64,000 nt of DNA from JAGVSZ01 sp963716855 (GCA_963716855.1 CAVQUV010000016.1:310001-374000); one strand, 5' to 3'. Positions 31,821 through 40,480 are shown, numbered from the stretch's first letter. Numbers and translations are program-made. The notes: a model not told the origin generated them from the sequence alone.

Positions 31821-32362
31821 GTTCCGTTTCTGATCCTTGCCGCGAGCGCCTTGAGTCCGCGATGGACCGCCACCTTCACCGCCGACTCCGACATCCCGGT
31901 GAGGCGCGCAGTCTCGGCGCCCGATAAGCCCTGCACCTTCATGTAAGCAATCGGCATGCGCTGGCGCTCGGGCAGCGTCTCGAGCAGCTTCGCGAGGTCG
32001 CGCCGCGCCTCCGCCGCGTCGGCGTCTGCCGTCGACAGCACGCCGACTTCGTCGTCGAGCGGTTCGGTCAGCAGGTCGCCCCGGCCGCGACGGCGGAGAC
32101 AGTCAACGAGCTTATAGCGGGCGATCGCGTGCACCCACGCCGTCAGCGGCTGCGCGATGTCAAAGGTGTGCCGCTGGTTGTGAACGGCCAAAAGCGTCTC
32201 CTGGACCAGATCCTCGACCTCGTCCGGCAGGCGGGCGAGGCGCCGCCTGAGGAACGCGCGCAGGTGCGCTCCAAGCTCTATGAGGAACCGATGGTAGGCC
32301 GTAGCGTCGCCCGCGAGCGAGCGCACGAGGAGGTCCTTGAGTCGATCCTCGTTGGCGCTCAA
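31817..32362 (-). CDS. ECF sigma factor (SigF/RpoQ-like) of the bufferin operon
   Basis: A 181-residue ECF sigma factor: region 2 (RRRLARLPDEVEDLVQETLL, then TAWVHAIARYKLVDCLRRRG) and region 4 (TLPERQRMPIAYMKVQGLSG, then GMSESAVKVAVHRGLKAL). It begins with TTG, preceded by AGGAAGAG. It is paired with an NrsF anti-sigma and lies divergent from the bufA operon. The same promoter motif GTAACC-N16-CGAA lies before it and before bufA, so it very probably drives both. Comparable sigma/NrsF pairs control metal-responsive genes in Caulobacter. Confidence 0.9.
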   Translation of the reverse strand: MSANEDRLKDLLVRSLAGDATAYHRFLIELGAHLRAFLRRRLARLPDEVEDLVQETLLAVHNQRHTFDIAQPLTAWVHAIARYKLVDCLRRRGRGDLLTEPLDDEVGVLSTADADAAEARRDLAKLLETLPERQRMPIAYMKVQGLSGAETARLTGMSESAVKVAVHRGLKALAARIRNGT

Positions 32363-32378
32363 CCGGCTCTCTTCCTGA

Positions 32379-32404
32379 TTCGTTGCAGACAGGGATTCGG
32401 TTAC
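32379..32404 (-). promoter_or_regulatory. ECF promoter of the sigma/anti-sigma operon
   Basis: On the minus strand GTAACC (32404-32399) is followed by 16 bases and CGAA (32382-32379), 17 bases before the TTG start of the sigma gene. It is identical in boxes and spacing to the bufA promoter on the other strand, suggesting autoregulation. Confidence 0.75.
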
Positions 32405-32452
32405 AGGCCGCGGCGCTCCCTGGCGGCCCGGCCGTGAATTGTGCCTGTGCCT

Positions 32453-32478
32453 GTAACCGGACGCCTGAACGCTGCGAA
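32453..32478 (+). promoter_or_regulatory. ECF promoter of the bufferin operon
   Basis: GTAACC (32453-32458), 16 bases, CGAA (32475-32478), about 60 bases before the bufA start. The box pair matches what I recall of SigF-dependent promoters in Caulobacter. A ribosome site AGGAG follows before the ATG. Confidence 0.78.
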
Positions 32479-32538
32479 CTACCTCACAGGCCGGGCTCTC
32501 CGCAGCGCGGCCGCTTCAACCAACCCACAGGAGTCGCA

Positions 32539-32820
32539 ATGATGAACCGCACCGCCCTCGCCGTCACCACCGTCGCCCTCACCGCGCTCGCCGCCGGCGC
32601 CGCGTTCGCCCAGCCCAAGCCCGCCCAGCCCTCGATGGACAAGTGCTATGGGGTGTCGCTCGCCGGCAAGAACGACTGCGCCGCCGGCCCCGGCACGACC
32701 TGCGCCGGCACCTCGAAGACCGACTACCAGGGCAACGCCTGGACGTACGTTACCAAGGGAACCTGCACGACCATGAAGACGCCGAAGGGCATGGGCTCGC
32801 TCACGCCGATGAAGAGCTGA
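32539..32820 (+). CDS. bufA: Bufferin-type RiPP precursor (DUF2282, BufA1/GigP-like)
   Basis: A 93-residue precursor. Residues 1-24 form a Sec signal peptide (ALTALAAGAAFA), unusual for a RiPP and typical of bufferins. The mature part has four cysteines (36, 47, 55, 76) in the DUF2282 layout KCYGVSLAGKNDCAAG, TTCAG, KGTC. In the family the central cysteines are converted by the DUF692 enzyme to thiooxazoles and the exported peptide binds copper. AGGAG lies six bases before the first ATG; the second ATG at 32542 is equally possible. Confidence 0.9.
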   Translation: MMNRTALAVTTVALTALAAGAAFAQPKPAQPSMDKCYGVSLAGKNDCAAGPGTTCAGTSKTDYQGNAWTYVTKGTCTTMKTPKGMGSLTPMKS

Positions 32821-32829
32821 TTCACGTCG

Positions 32830-33669
32830 ATGAGGACCGCACCGTCCGCCGGGCTCGGGCTGAAGCCCCGGCACTTCGAGGAGGCGTTGGCCGCGCCCGC
32901 GGACGGGTTGTGGTTCGAGGTCCACCCGGAGAACTACATGGTCGCGGGCGGACCGCGGCTCGCATGGCTGGAGGCGATTCGCGCGCGGCATCCGCTCGCG
33001 CTGCACGGGGTCGCGCTCTCGCTCGCCGCTGACGCGCCGCCCGACGAGGTGCACCTCGCCCGCCTCGCCGCGCTGGTGAAGCGCTTCGAGCCCGCCCACA
33101 TCTCCGAGCATCTGGCGTGGTCGACCTGGCAAGGCGCGTATAGCCCAGATTTGCTGCCGTTTCCGCGCACGGGCGAGGCGCTGGCGCGTATCGTCGAGAA
33201 CGTCGACCGGGTGCAGGGGGCGCTCGGCTGCCGGATCGCGATCGAAAACCCGTCCCACTACCTCGCCTGCGTCGGCCACGAATGGGACGAGATCGACTTC
33301 CTCGAGGCGCTCGCGCGGCGCACCGGTTGCCGCATGCTCCTCGACGTGAACAACGTGTTCGTCTCGGCGCGCAACCTCGGGCTGTCGGCGGAGGCTTACG
33401 TAAATGCATTTCCAGGCGCCATCGTCGAGGAGATTCATCTCGCTGGGCACACCGCCGACCCGTCCCTCGGCGCCGCGCTGCTCGTCGACTCGCACGATGC
33501 GCCGGTCGATCCGGCCGTGTGGGCGCTCTACGAGCGACTGATCGCGCGCATCGGCCCGCGGCCCACCTTGATCGAACGCGACGACAACCTCCCCGAGTTC
33601 GACGTGCTGATGGCCGAGCGCGCGCGCGCGGAGGCCGTGCTTGCCGCACCGATGCGCCGGGCGGCATGA
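32830..33669 (+). CDS. bufB: DUF692/MNIO peptide-modifying oxidase (BufB/GigA-like)
   Basis: A 279-residue TIM-barrel enzyme of the multinuclear non-haem iron oxidase family, which oxidises cysteines of its precursor peptide. Family marks in order: GLGLKPRHFEEAL, WFEVHPENYM, AHISEHLAWS, AIENPSHYLA, MLLDVNNVFVSARN, VEEIHLAGHT and LIERDDNLPEF, supplying the His/Glu/Asp metal ligands. It starts nine bases after bufA and its stop overlaps bufC in ATGA, so the genes are coupled. Confidence 0.93.
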   Translation: MRTAPSAGLGLKPRHFEEALAAPADGLWFEVHPENYMVAGGPRLAWLEAIRARHPLALHGVALSLAADAPPDEVHLARLAALVKRFEPAHISEHLAWSTWQGAYSPDLLPFPRTGEALARIVENVDRVQGALGCRIAIENPSHYLACVGHEWDEIDFLEALARRTGCRMLLDVNNVFVSARNLGLSAEAYVNAFPGAIVEEIHLAGHTADPSLGAALLVDSHDAPVDPAVWALYERLIARIGPRPTLIERDDNLPEFDVLMAERARAEAVLAAPMRRAA

Positions 33670-34469
33670 GCGGTCCGCTGTACCGATTCCAGGACGGATT
33701 CGCGCGCGCCCTGCTCGCGGTGGAACTGCGCCCGGACGAGTATCCGCCCGAGATCGCGCGCCTCGTCGAGCAACCGGCCTTCGCCGTCTACCGTAACACC
33801 GTGATGAAGGGTTGCATCGACGCGTTGCAGGCCAATTACCCGTCGGTCGCGCGATTGGTCGGCGACGAGTGGTTCCGTGCGGCCGCCGCGATCTTCGTGC
33901 GCGCAAACCTGCCCCGGCAGCCGACGCTCGCCGTGTATGGCGCGGACTTCGCGGGCTTCCTCGCGGCATTCGAGCCTGCCGCCGAGCTGCCTTACCTCCC
34001 CGGCGTCGCGCGCGTCGACCGGTTCTGGACCGAGGCCCACACCGCTCCCGACGAGGCGCCAGTCGATGCAGCCGCGGTCGCGCGGCTCGGGCCGGACGAG
34101 CTCGCGCGTACGGTGCTGCGTCCCCACGCCAGCGCGCGCTGGGCGTGGTTCGATGCGCATCCGATCGCCGCCCTATGGCGGCAAAATCGCTACCCCGTCG
34201 ATCCCGACCTGGCGGACATCGAGTGGCGCCCGGAGGGTGTGCTCGTCGTGCGCTCCGGCGGTAGCGTCGAGAGCATCGATCTGGACGCGGCCGGCTGCAC
34301 GTTCCTGGACGTCTGCGCATCCGGCGGCACGCTCGCGCATGCCGCGGTGGCCGCGCTGGCAGTGGACGAGAAGGCCGATCTGGCGCGCCTCATGACACGG
34401 CTGCTGGACGTCGGCGCGTTCGGCCGCCTGGACACCCTGGATCTCGACCCCGAGGAGCTCGGAAGATGA
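33666..34469 (+). CDS. bufC: DUF2063 partner protein (BufC/GigB-like)
   Basis: A 267-residue protein with the N-terminal DNA-binding-like DUF2063 domain (FQDGFARALLAVELRPDE, FAVYRNTVMKGCIDALQANY, VARLVGDEWFRAAAAIFVRA). It continues into a C-terminal domain with LPYLPGVARVDRFWTEAHTA and HPIAALWRQN. In MNIO systems this partner binds the precursor peptide and presents it to the DUF692 enzyme. Its ATG overlaps the bufB stop, and its own stop overlaps the next gene. Confidence 0.9.
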   Translation: MSGPLYRFQDGFARALLAVELRPDEYPPEIARLVEQPAFAVYRNTVMKGCIDALQANYPSVARLVGDEWFRAAAAIFVRANLPRQPTLAVYGADFAGFLAAFEPAAELPYLPGVARVDRFWTEAHTAPDEAPVDAAAVARLGPDELARTVLRPHASARWAWFDAHPIAALWRQNRYPVDPDLADIEWRPEGVLVVRSGGSVESIDLDAAGCTFLDVCASGGTLAHAAVAALAVDEKADLARLMTRLLDVGAFGRLDTLDLDPEELGR

Positions 34470-34939
34470 GGACCGCAATCACGTCTGCCCCGGAGGGGTC
34501 GACCAGCGTGCGTGCTGCGTGGAATCGAGCTGCCGACGCGCTCGAGCGCTGGATCGGGCACTCGCTACTCGCCCTCGCCGCGCGATTCTCGATCGCCGGC
34601 ATCTTCTTCATGTCCGGCCGCACGAAAGTCGAGGGCTGGCTCGCGGTCCGCGATAGCGCCGTCGCGCTGTTCGCCGACGAGTACAAGGTGCCGCTGCTTC
34701 CCCCCGAGTTGGCCGCGCATCTCGCGACCTACGCCGAGCACTTCTTCCCGGTCCTTCTCGTGCTTGGCCTCTTCACGCGGTTCTCGGCGCTCGCGCTGCT
34801 CGGCATGACCGCGGTGATTCAGATCTTCGTCTACCCGGAGGCGTGGGCGACTCATCTGTCCTGGGCCGGGCTCCTGCTCTACCTGGTTGGCCGCGGTGGC
34901 GGCATGGTGTCGCTCGATCGGGCGCTTGGCTTGAAGTAG
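34466..34939 (+). CDS. DoxX-family membrane protein (GigT-like)
   Basis: A 157-residue protein with four membrane helices of the DoxX type: LALAARFSIAGIFFMSGRTK, TYAEHFFPVLLVLGLFTRFS, LALLGMTAVIQIFVYPEAW and WAGLLLYLVGRGGG. It is translationally coupled to bufC (ATGA). In the gold/copper-responsive gigPABT operon of Cupriavidus a DoxX protein is likewise the last gene. It may supply an electron-transfer or quinone-linked step at the membrane, but its exact role is not established. Confidence 0.88.
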   Translation: MRTAITSAPEGSTSVRAAWNRAADALERWIGHSLLALAARFSIAGIFFMSGRTKVEGWLAVRDSAVALFADEYKVPLLPPELAAHLATYAEHFFPVLLVLGLFTRFSALALLGMTAVIQIFVYPEAWATHLSWAGLLLYLVGRGGGMVSLDRALGLK

Positions 34940-35123
34940 GGGGCGCGCGGCTCGACGTGCCGCGAGAACCGGCGCCGTCGAAGGCTCGTTCGAGGACCGG
35001 TGAGGGGTGGCGACTCAGGGGGCGAGAGGCGAACGCATGGAGGGGGGGTTGCATCGTGATCGCAACTGGCTCGGGTTAGCGGCGAACTAGCGGAACAGCG
35101 AAAGCGGTAATTCGCGGATGTGC

Positions 35124-35732
35124 TTATTTCTGCCCGCCTTCGCTACGGTCGCGAGCGGGAAGGGCGTCGCGAAAGGCATCAAACGTCTTCCACGCCGGGA
35201 CTGGCGGCGTGTACTCGGGCCGCGGCGCATACGCCGAGTGTTCGACAAGCTGCATCCTGTGTATGTAGCGCGGGCAATTCGGAAAGATCCTGGTCGCCGC
35301 GACGCGAATGATGAACACGGACCCAGGGTACTCGGCACGCAGGGGATCATCCGCCGAGACACGGGCCGTGCCGTTCACGCGAATGCGCTTGGGATTCTCG
35401 AAGTCCAGGAACAGCAACCCGACGTGGGGGTTGACGAGTACGTTTCCCCAGGATCGGTACATGCCGTTGCCGTCGTAATCAGGAATTGCTAGCGTGCGAT
35501 CGTCCAAAGCGCGCACGAACCCGGGCATGCCGCCCTTGTAGGAGCAGTCGGGGTGGCCGTGGGCATCGGCGGTAGCGATGAAGAACATCGGACAGCGCTG
35601 AATGAATGCGCGGTCCTCGTCGGTAAACACCGTGCGAACGGTTACCTGCTCCAGCCGGTCAGCGAGGGGCCGCGTTTCACGCGCATCCTGGAGCTGTCGC
35701 ATTCCATCGTGATACAGTGGACTGTCAGCCAT
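35124..35732 (-). CDS. Pyridoxamine 5'-phosphate oxidase-fold protein
   Basis: A 202-residue split-barrel flavoprotein-like protein. FIQRCPMFFIATADAHGHPD, LAIPDYDGNGMYRSWGNVLV and NPHVGLLFLDFENPKRIRVN are typical of the PPOX family that binds FMN or F420. The start at 35732 has GGGAGG five to ten bases upstream. It is followed at its 5' side by a glutathione S-transferase gene on the same strand, about 48 bases away, possibly one transcript. The reaction is unknown. Confidence 0.85.
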   Translation of the reverse strand: MADSPLYHDGMRQLQDARETRPLADRLEQVTVRTVFTDEDRAFIQRCPMFFIATADAHGHPDCSYKGGMPGFVRALDDRTLAIPDYDGNGMYRSWGNVLVNPHVGLLFLDFENPKRIRVNGTARVSADDPLRAEYPGSVFIIRVAATRIFPNCPRYIHRMQLVEHSAYAPRPEYTPPVPAWKTFDAFRDALPARDRSEGGQK

Positions 35733-35779
35733 CAAAACCTCCCGGTAAGGCCAACCGGCCGAGCCCCGACCGGCTCTCG

Positions 35780-36400
35780 CTATTGGGCCCGTTTCATCGC
35801 CGGGCGCTCCGCGCAGCGTTTGCACCAGCCGGCCACCCGCGGATGTTGCTCTAGTTTCAGACCGAACATGGTGCCCAGTACCAGCCAGCTCGCAGCCGCG
35901 ACGTCCACCAGCGAAAAAGCGCCCAACAGGTATTCGCGGCTCCCGAGACGGGCCTCGAGGACATCCAATTGGCGATTGAACTGCGACAGGTTGTACTCAG
36001 CGGCCGCCTTGCTGCGGTCCTCGCTTTTGTACGAAACGGGCGTATCGAGCCCGTGGTAGAGGTACTGCATCATGTAGGGACCCAACTCGGCCATGGCCCA
36101 CACGGTCCAGGAAATGGCGTCGGCGCGAGGCTGGCCGCCACCGGCCGGAAAGAGATTCTTCTCGACCCCATACTTGGTGCCCAGATGCAGGAGGATCGCG
36201 CCGGATTCGAAAAAAATCTGGCTGCCATCCACCAGCACCGGCACCTTGCCATGCGGGTTCAACGCGAGATATTCGGGCGACCGGTGCTCCTGCTTCTTTG
36301 CGTCGAGCTTGATGTACTCATACGCCAGACCCAGCTCCTCAAGCGCCCACGCGACACGAGTGCCGGAGCTATGAGGCCACGAGTAGAACTTGATCGTCAT
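35780..36400 (-). CDS. Glutathione S-transferase
   Basis: A 206-residue cytosolic GST. The N-terminal thioredoxin-like domain has FYSWPHSSGTRVAWALEELG, HGKVPVLVDGSQIFFESGAI with the cis-Pro and Glu-Ser that bind glutathione. The C-terminal helical domain has LSQFNRQLDVLEARLG and EYLLGAFSLVDVAAASWL. The catalytic residue is probably the Ser in WPHSSG. The ATG has AGGAGG upstream. It may conjugate electrophiles or reduce disulfides; the substrate cannot be predicted. Confidence 0.9.
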   Translation of the reverse strand: MTIKFYSWPHSSGTRVAWALEELGLAYEYIKLDAKKQEHRSPEYLALNPHGKVPVLVDGSQIFFESGAILLHLGTKYGVEKNLFPAGGGQPRADAISWTVWAMAELGPYMMQYLYHGLDTPVSYKSEDRSKAAAEYNLSQFNRQLDVLEARLGSREYLLGAFSLVDVAAASWLVLGTMFGLKLEQHPRVAGWCKRCAERPAMKRAQ

Positions 36401-36781
36401 GGACGCCTCCTGTAATTGGCGAGGATCTTAGGAGGATGTTGGGCCGCCGCCTAGTGTTGAATGTCGGCACCCGCGAATTACCGCTTTCGGGCCAGGAGCG
36501 GTCGGACCCGACGCGCCCACAAATCAGGTCAAAGCGGACAATCAATTCGATCGCACCGGCTCGCTTGGTGCCGGTTAACATGAATGTGCGTACCGTAATG
36601 GCATACAGTTCCGGCCTGTCAAGCCGTGCTGTGCATCGCTCCACAGGCAGCAGCCCGATCCGGTTAGCGAGAGTACGCTCCCGGTTAACTAGAAAAACTG
36701 ATGCGATAGAACGCGTTGGGCGTCACGACGGTACATCAATCCCTCCGGCGAGCACGCTGAAACTTCTGAATACTTGCATGA
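36401..36781. other. Non-coding gap with an ACCGCT/AGCGGT hairpin
   Basis: No gene is supported in these 380 bases, which look less GC-rich than the flanks. A hairpin (ACCGCTTTCGGGCCAGGAGCGGT, about 36481-36503) and a lone GTTGGGC (36438-36444) are visible. Open frames on both strands show no recognised protein pattern. Confidence 0.45.
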
Positions 36782-38077
36782 ATGGCCTCAATTTCGTACT
36801 TCGATCTGATCATCGTGGGCGGGGGCATCGGCGGCGTCATCTGCCTTAAGTACGCTACAGACGCCGGGCTGAGGACTCTGCTTCTGGAGCGCCGCGAGCG
36901 TATCGGCGGGATATGGCGCGACCTTCCGTCGTGGCAGGACATCCAGTTCCGGAAGGAAGACTGGACGCTCGGCGATCTTCCACTGTCCGAAGAGAAGCAG
37001 CCGGGCATTTTGCGCAACATCGAAGCCTGGGTCGAGCGGTTCGAACTCGCGCCTCACATCGTTCTAGGTGCACCCGTCACGAGTGCGCAGCCCTGCGAAG
37101 GCGGCTGGCGAGTGACGGGAGGTGCCGCCGTGTATCAATCGAGGTGGCTCATCGCCGCCACAGGGGGACACAATCGCCCTGTCGTTCCACAGGTCGAGCG
37201 GAAGGATTCGTCGATCGCCGAATATCACTCGTCCGAGCTCCGCAATCCGGAGGAGCTGAGAGGCAAGCGCGTCACTGTCGTCGGAGGCGGCGCATCGGCG
37301 TACGATCTACTTGACTTGTGCTTCACGCACCAGGCGAGCAGCATCGCGTGGATCTATCGTTCCACCAAGTGGATGCGCCCGACGCGCCAGGTCAAATACC
37401 TCGGGATCGACATGCGCCTGCTGGCGAAATACCAGATGCTTGGTCTTTCCACGAGCGCGGTGAACCGCCGCATCAACGAGGACTTGCGGGCGAGGTACGC
37501 GAAGGCGGGACTCCAGGAGATCATGCCAGCGGGCGACTTCGACATCCGTCGCGACCAGATCCTCCCAGGCCGGCCACGCATGATCCAGGGTTTCCGCCGC
37601 ATAGAGCGCCACCGCGGCGAAGTGCAGTCCGTCCGCGGCAAGACGATTCGCCTCTCGAACGGCGAAGAGATAGGGACGGACCTGTTGCTATGGGGAACCG
37701 GGTACGCCGTTGAGCTCGGCTATCTGGGGTTGGATTCGCTGACCAAGGCACGGGGGCTGAACGAGATCTCCGCCCGCTGCTACTCCGTGTTTCGCTCGAT
37801 CGACGCCCCCAACCTCTTTCTCCTGGCGCCCGGCGTGCTCGAGACTAACACCTCGACGCCCTGGGCCTACGCTCATGCGGCGAAGTCGATCATGTCCCAC
37901 ATCGCAGGCAGCCCCGTCTTTGTGGACCCGCCGCTTCAGGGTCTCACGAATCATTTTGACCTCGTCAAGATGCTGGCACGGCACGACCGCCGGAACTATC
38001 GGTTCGGTCTTTGGTACCTCAAGTATCTTTGGCTCGCGATATTCCATCCAAAGGCACGACCGATGCCCATTCCTTGA
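36782..38077 (+). CDS. Flavin-containing monooxygenase-like protein
   Basis: A 431-residue two-dinucleotide-fold flavoprotein. FAD binding is at LIIVGGGIGGVICLKYA (about 9-25), and a second Rossmann motif VTVVGGGASAYDLLDL lies near residue 165. LIAATGGHNRPVVP and LLLWGTGYAVELGYLG are further class-B monooxygenase features. It probably oxygenates a small nucleophile or ketone with NADPH. No ribosome site precedes the ATG, so the start could be slightly different. It stands alone between GST and the IS element. Confidence 0.82.
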   Translation: MASISYFDLIIVGGGIGGVICLKYATDAGLRTLLLERRERIGGIWRDLPSWQDIQFRKEDWTLGDLPLSEEKQPGILRNIEAWVERFELAPHIVLGAPVTSAQPCEGGWRVTGGAAVYQSRWLIAATGGHNRPVVPQVERKDSSIAEYHSSELRNPEELRGKRVTVVGGGASAYDLLDLCFTHQASSIAWIYRSTKWMRPTRQVKYLGIDMRLLAKYQMLGLSTSAVNRRINEDLRARYAKAGLQEIMPAGDFDIRRDQILPGRPRMIQGFRRIERHRGEVQSVRGKTIRLSNGEEIGTDLLLWGTGYAVELGYLGLDSLTKARGLNEISARCYSVFRSIDAPNLFLLAPGVLETNTSTPWAYAHAAKSIMSHIAGSPVFVDPPLQGLTNHFDLVKMLARHDRRNYRFGLWYLKYLWLAIFHPKARPMPIP

Positions 38078-38170
38078 AGTACACCGCTGATCGATTTAGC
38101 GCATACAAGGACGCGATTGAATATCTGCCATAGGCCGAATGAGAACCTTGATGTGCCAGCGGAAATGAGC

Positions 38171-39469
38171 GGTCGGGGAGATAGGTAACAAAGAAGTCCG
38201 GGGACATGGGTTACACATTGTGGCGCTTTAGTCTCCCGAATTCATCTTCTATAAGCATGCGGCGCTCGTTGAGCCGACCCAGCTTGAGCGGGCCGAAGTA
38301 GACCTCCCAGATCCCATCGTCGATCTCCTCCAGGCCGCCATACTCGCCGACGCAGACGATCGACACGTTCACCTATCTGCGGTTCCAGCGGATGCCGCCG
38401 TTGGCACTCACGTAGCGCACCTCGAAGCGATCGGGGTATTCCAGGGGCGGCAGCTTGCTGGGCATCTCGCGCGGCGATGCGCGGTAGCAGGCCGCCGGCG
38501 TCTGCTGATCGAGCGCCTCATGGGGTCGCTCGTTGTTGAATTCCTCCCGGAAGCGATCGAACTTTCGTTGCTGCGCGCGCAGGCTGTTAGCTGGCGGGCG
38601 CGTGGTCTCGGCTTTAAGCGTCCGATGCATGCGCTCATGGCGGCCGTTCTGCTGCGGTTTACCCGGCTCGATCAGCTCCGGGACAATCCCTAAGCGTACC
38701 CACCAGGCCGACAGACTCGACAGCCGGGCCAGCGTGTTGGTCGCGAAGGGCACGCCGTTGTCGGTGCGAATGCGCTTGGGCAATCCGAATTCCCTGAATA
38801 GCCGCATGAACACCGGTTTCGCCTCGGCCACCGCGGTGGAGTTTAATCCCTGACAACCCAGGAGGTAACGGCTGAACCCATCGGTCACCGTCAGCGGATA
38901 GCAGTAACGGCCGTTGCCGGTGCGAAACTGCCCCTTGTAGTCGGCGCACCACAGATCATTAGGCGCCAGGATCAGGCTCGAAGGCTTGCCCGGATGGCCA
39001 AGCTGACGACGCTGGCGCTTCTTGGCCACCATCCCGTGCCGGCTCAGGATGTCGCATACCGTTGATCGTCCTGGCAATGCCCATCGCAGGTGACGTCGCT
39101 GCACGACCCTGAGCAGCTTCTTCGCGCCCCAAGATGGATGTCGACGACGGACCTCCAGCAACGCTACGACGATCTCCGGGTCGGTCTCGTTCGGCGAATG
39201 GTGCGGTTTACGCGATCGCTCCTCGAGCCCCGCTGGGCCGTAGCGAAGATACCGGTCGATCAACTTGTAGCCGGTCTTGCGGGCCACCCCGTAGCGCTCG
39301 CACAGCTCGGTGATGCTGAAGCACTCCCGCAGGTAATCGGCGATGAACTTCGTTCTCTGGTCCATAGGCGAAGTCTGACTCCATGGCATCGGGCACCTCC
39401 TGCGGTGCCCCGGATCGTCAACCTGTTACCTATGTCCCCGGACTAAACTGTTACCTATGTGTCTGGACC
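38171..39469 (-). mobile_element. IS481-family insertion sequence
   Basis: About 1.3 kb bounded by roughly 49-bp imperfect inverted repeats. Each end contains two motifs: an outer ATAGGTAACA and an inner GTCCGGGGACAT followed by a second GGTnACA. The left end is 38171-38219 and the right end 39421-39469. It encodes one transposase, transcribed leftward. It lies directly against the first attC-like site of the cassette array. Confidence 0.82.
38211..39389 (-). pseudogene. IS481-type transposase interrupted by an amber codon
   Basis: The product up to the stop at 38373 has 338 residues: an N-terminal HTH (SITELCERYGVARKTGYKLI), then the DDE integrase core (NDLWCADYKGQF, IRTDNGVPFA, QQNGRHERMHRTL). 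After ANGGIRWNRR a TAG appears, yet the frame continues with VNVSIVCVGEYGGLEEIDDG and then WEVYFGPLKLGRLNER to TAA in the left inverted repeat (38211-38213). Family proteins have Trp at that place, so TGG to TAG has removed about 53 residues. The DDE core is intact, so activity may or may not be lost. Confidence 0.8.
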
Positions 39470-39482
39470 GTACCAAAGCGAC

Positions 39483-39563
39483 GCCCAACAACGCGATCCA
39501 GCGGACCGCTTCACAGCGGCATTGCGCCCGCTGTTTCGCGGCCGCTGATCGCGCCCGTTGGGC
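39483..39563 (+). repeat. attC-like site A
   Basis: Starts with GCCCAAC and ends with GTTGGGC, the paired outer boxes of an integron attC. Inside, AACGCGAT pairs with ATCGCGCC and CCAGCGG with CCGCTGA, giving a long imperfect hairpin of about 81 bases. It begins 13 bases beyond the IS end. Confidence 0.6.
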
Positions 39564-39839
39564 GTCCCTGATCGATTGCGCGACCATCGATGGAATCTGA
39601 ATTGCTTTATACCGACCTACTGATAGCGTAGACTCGCCGCGCTGAAACAACAACTCGGGTCAGCCGACCGCGCTAACCCCAAGCATCACTTTTGGGCCGC
39701 AGGGCCCGTCCTTTCGGTACGGCCTGTACCAACTCTGCATAGCAGTCACGGATCTGCGTCGCAGAGAGGTGTTCGTGCGGCCATTCCCGTTCTTGGGGCG
39801 CACGATCGCTCCGGCGGGCTTCGCCCGTCTACGCGGGCG

Positions 39840-39859
39840 GCTCAACGGCGGCGTTGGGC
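39840..39859 (+). repeat. attC-like site B (right half only)
   Basis: GCTCAAC, six bases, GTTGGGC: the L'-R' half of an attC simple site, 71 bases before the start of the next small gene. I could not define a convincing left half. The 270 bases between sites A and B contain no credible gene. Confidence 0.4.
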
Positions 39860-39929
39860 ATTGGAAGACGCAAGCTGTTACAGGAAGTACTGCTCACGTC
39901 ATTTCCCGTAAGGACTGAGGAGATCAACC

Positions 39930-40241
39930 ATGATCGTCGCCCGTTGGAGCATCGATGCGAAGTTCGGATACAAACAGAATGTGATCGACCTGATGCAGCG
40001 TTGGTTAAGGGAGATTGCGCCGCAAGTTGGGTTTAGTGCCGACAAGACGCGGTTGCTAACCGGCTCGATCGGCGCGCTGGAGGCAACCATTCAGTCGGAG
40101 CATCTTGTTAAGGACCTAAGCGAGCTCAACCAGGCTTGGGAAAAACTGGCTACGATCGCAGCGCATAAGCAATGGAGCAAAGATCTCGAGCCGCATGTGG
40201 TTTCCGGGACAAACCGCTGGGAAATCTACCGCGTCTTGTAA
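39930..40241 (+). CDS. Cassette-borne small protein of unknown function
   Basis: A 103-residue protein (MIVARWSIDAKFGYKQNVID to NRWEIYRVL) with less GC-rich coding sequence than most neighbours. It is soluble, with a probable ferredoxin-like alpha/beta pattern similar in style to dimeric alpha-beta-barrel or NIPSNAP-like proteins, but I do not recognise a family. It lies alone between attC-like sites B and C in the orientation expected for an integron cassette gene, with AGGAG in its leader. Confidence 0.65.
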   Translation: MIVARWSIDAKFGYKQNVIDLMQRWLREIAPQVGFSADKTRLLTGSIGALEATIQSEHLVKDLSELNQAWEKLATIAAHKQWSKDLEPHVVSGTNRWEIYRVL

Positions 40242-40330
40242 TTGCGCAACGCACTTCAATATTTGCTGCGAAGGCACGCTCTAGAAATCGACGCCGGAAG
40301 CTGTTCCCGGCGCCCAACCCCGCGTTAGCC
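40242..40330 (+). repeat. attC-like site C
   Basis: The right end is a near-ideal simple site: GCCCAAC (40312-40318), five bases, GTTAGCC (40324-40330). A GC-rich stem (GCCGG/CCGGC) lies just before. The left half after the gene stop is weak (TGCGCAACG). The site immediately follows the small gene. Confidence 0.5.
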
Positions 40331-40480
40331 GCGGTGGTGAGCCACGATGGGGTGCAACATTTCCAACCCTGGGATGCCGCCGTGTTCAGGTGCGGTCTCT
40401 GACCGTCGACGCGACGTGCGTTTCCTTGGCGGTGTAGTCGCGGTCACCGGCCGCGGCCTATCTGAAACCAGGAGGAAAAT

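Noticed and set aside
36438..36444. A further attC site at a lone GTTGGGC
   Set aside because: No matching L' box or complementary left half could be found, and neighbouring genes point the wrong way for a cassette.
36436..36849. Open frame before the flavin monooxygenase
   Set aside because: It overlaps the start of the monooxygenase in another frame and shows no family pattern.
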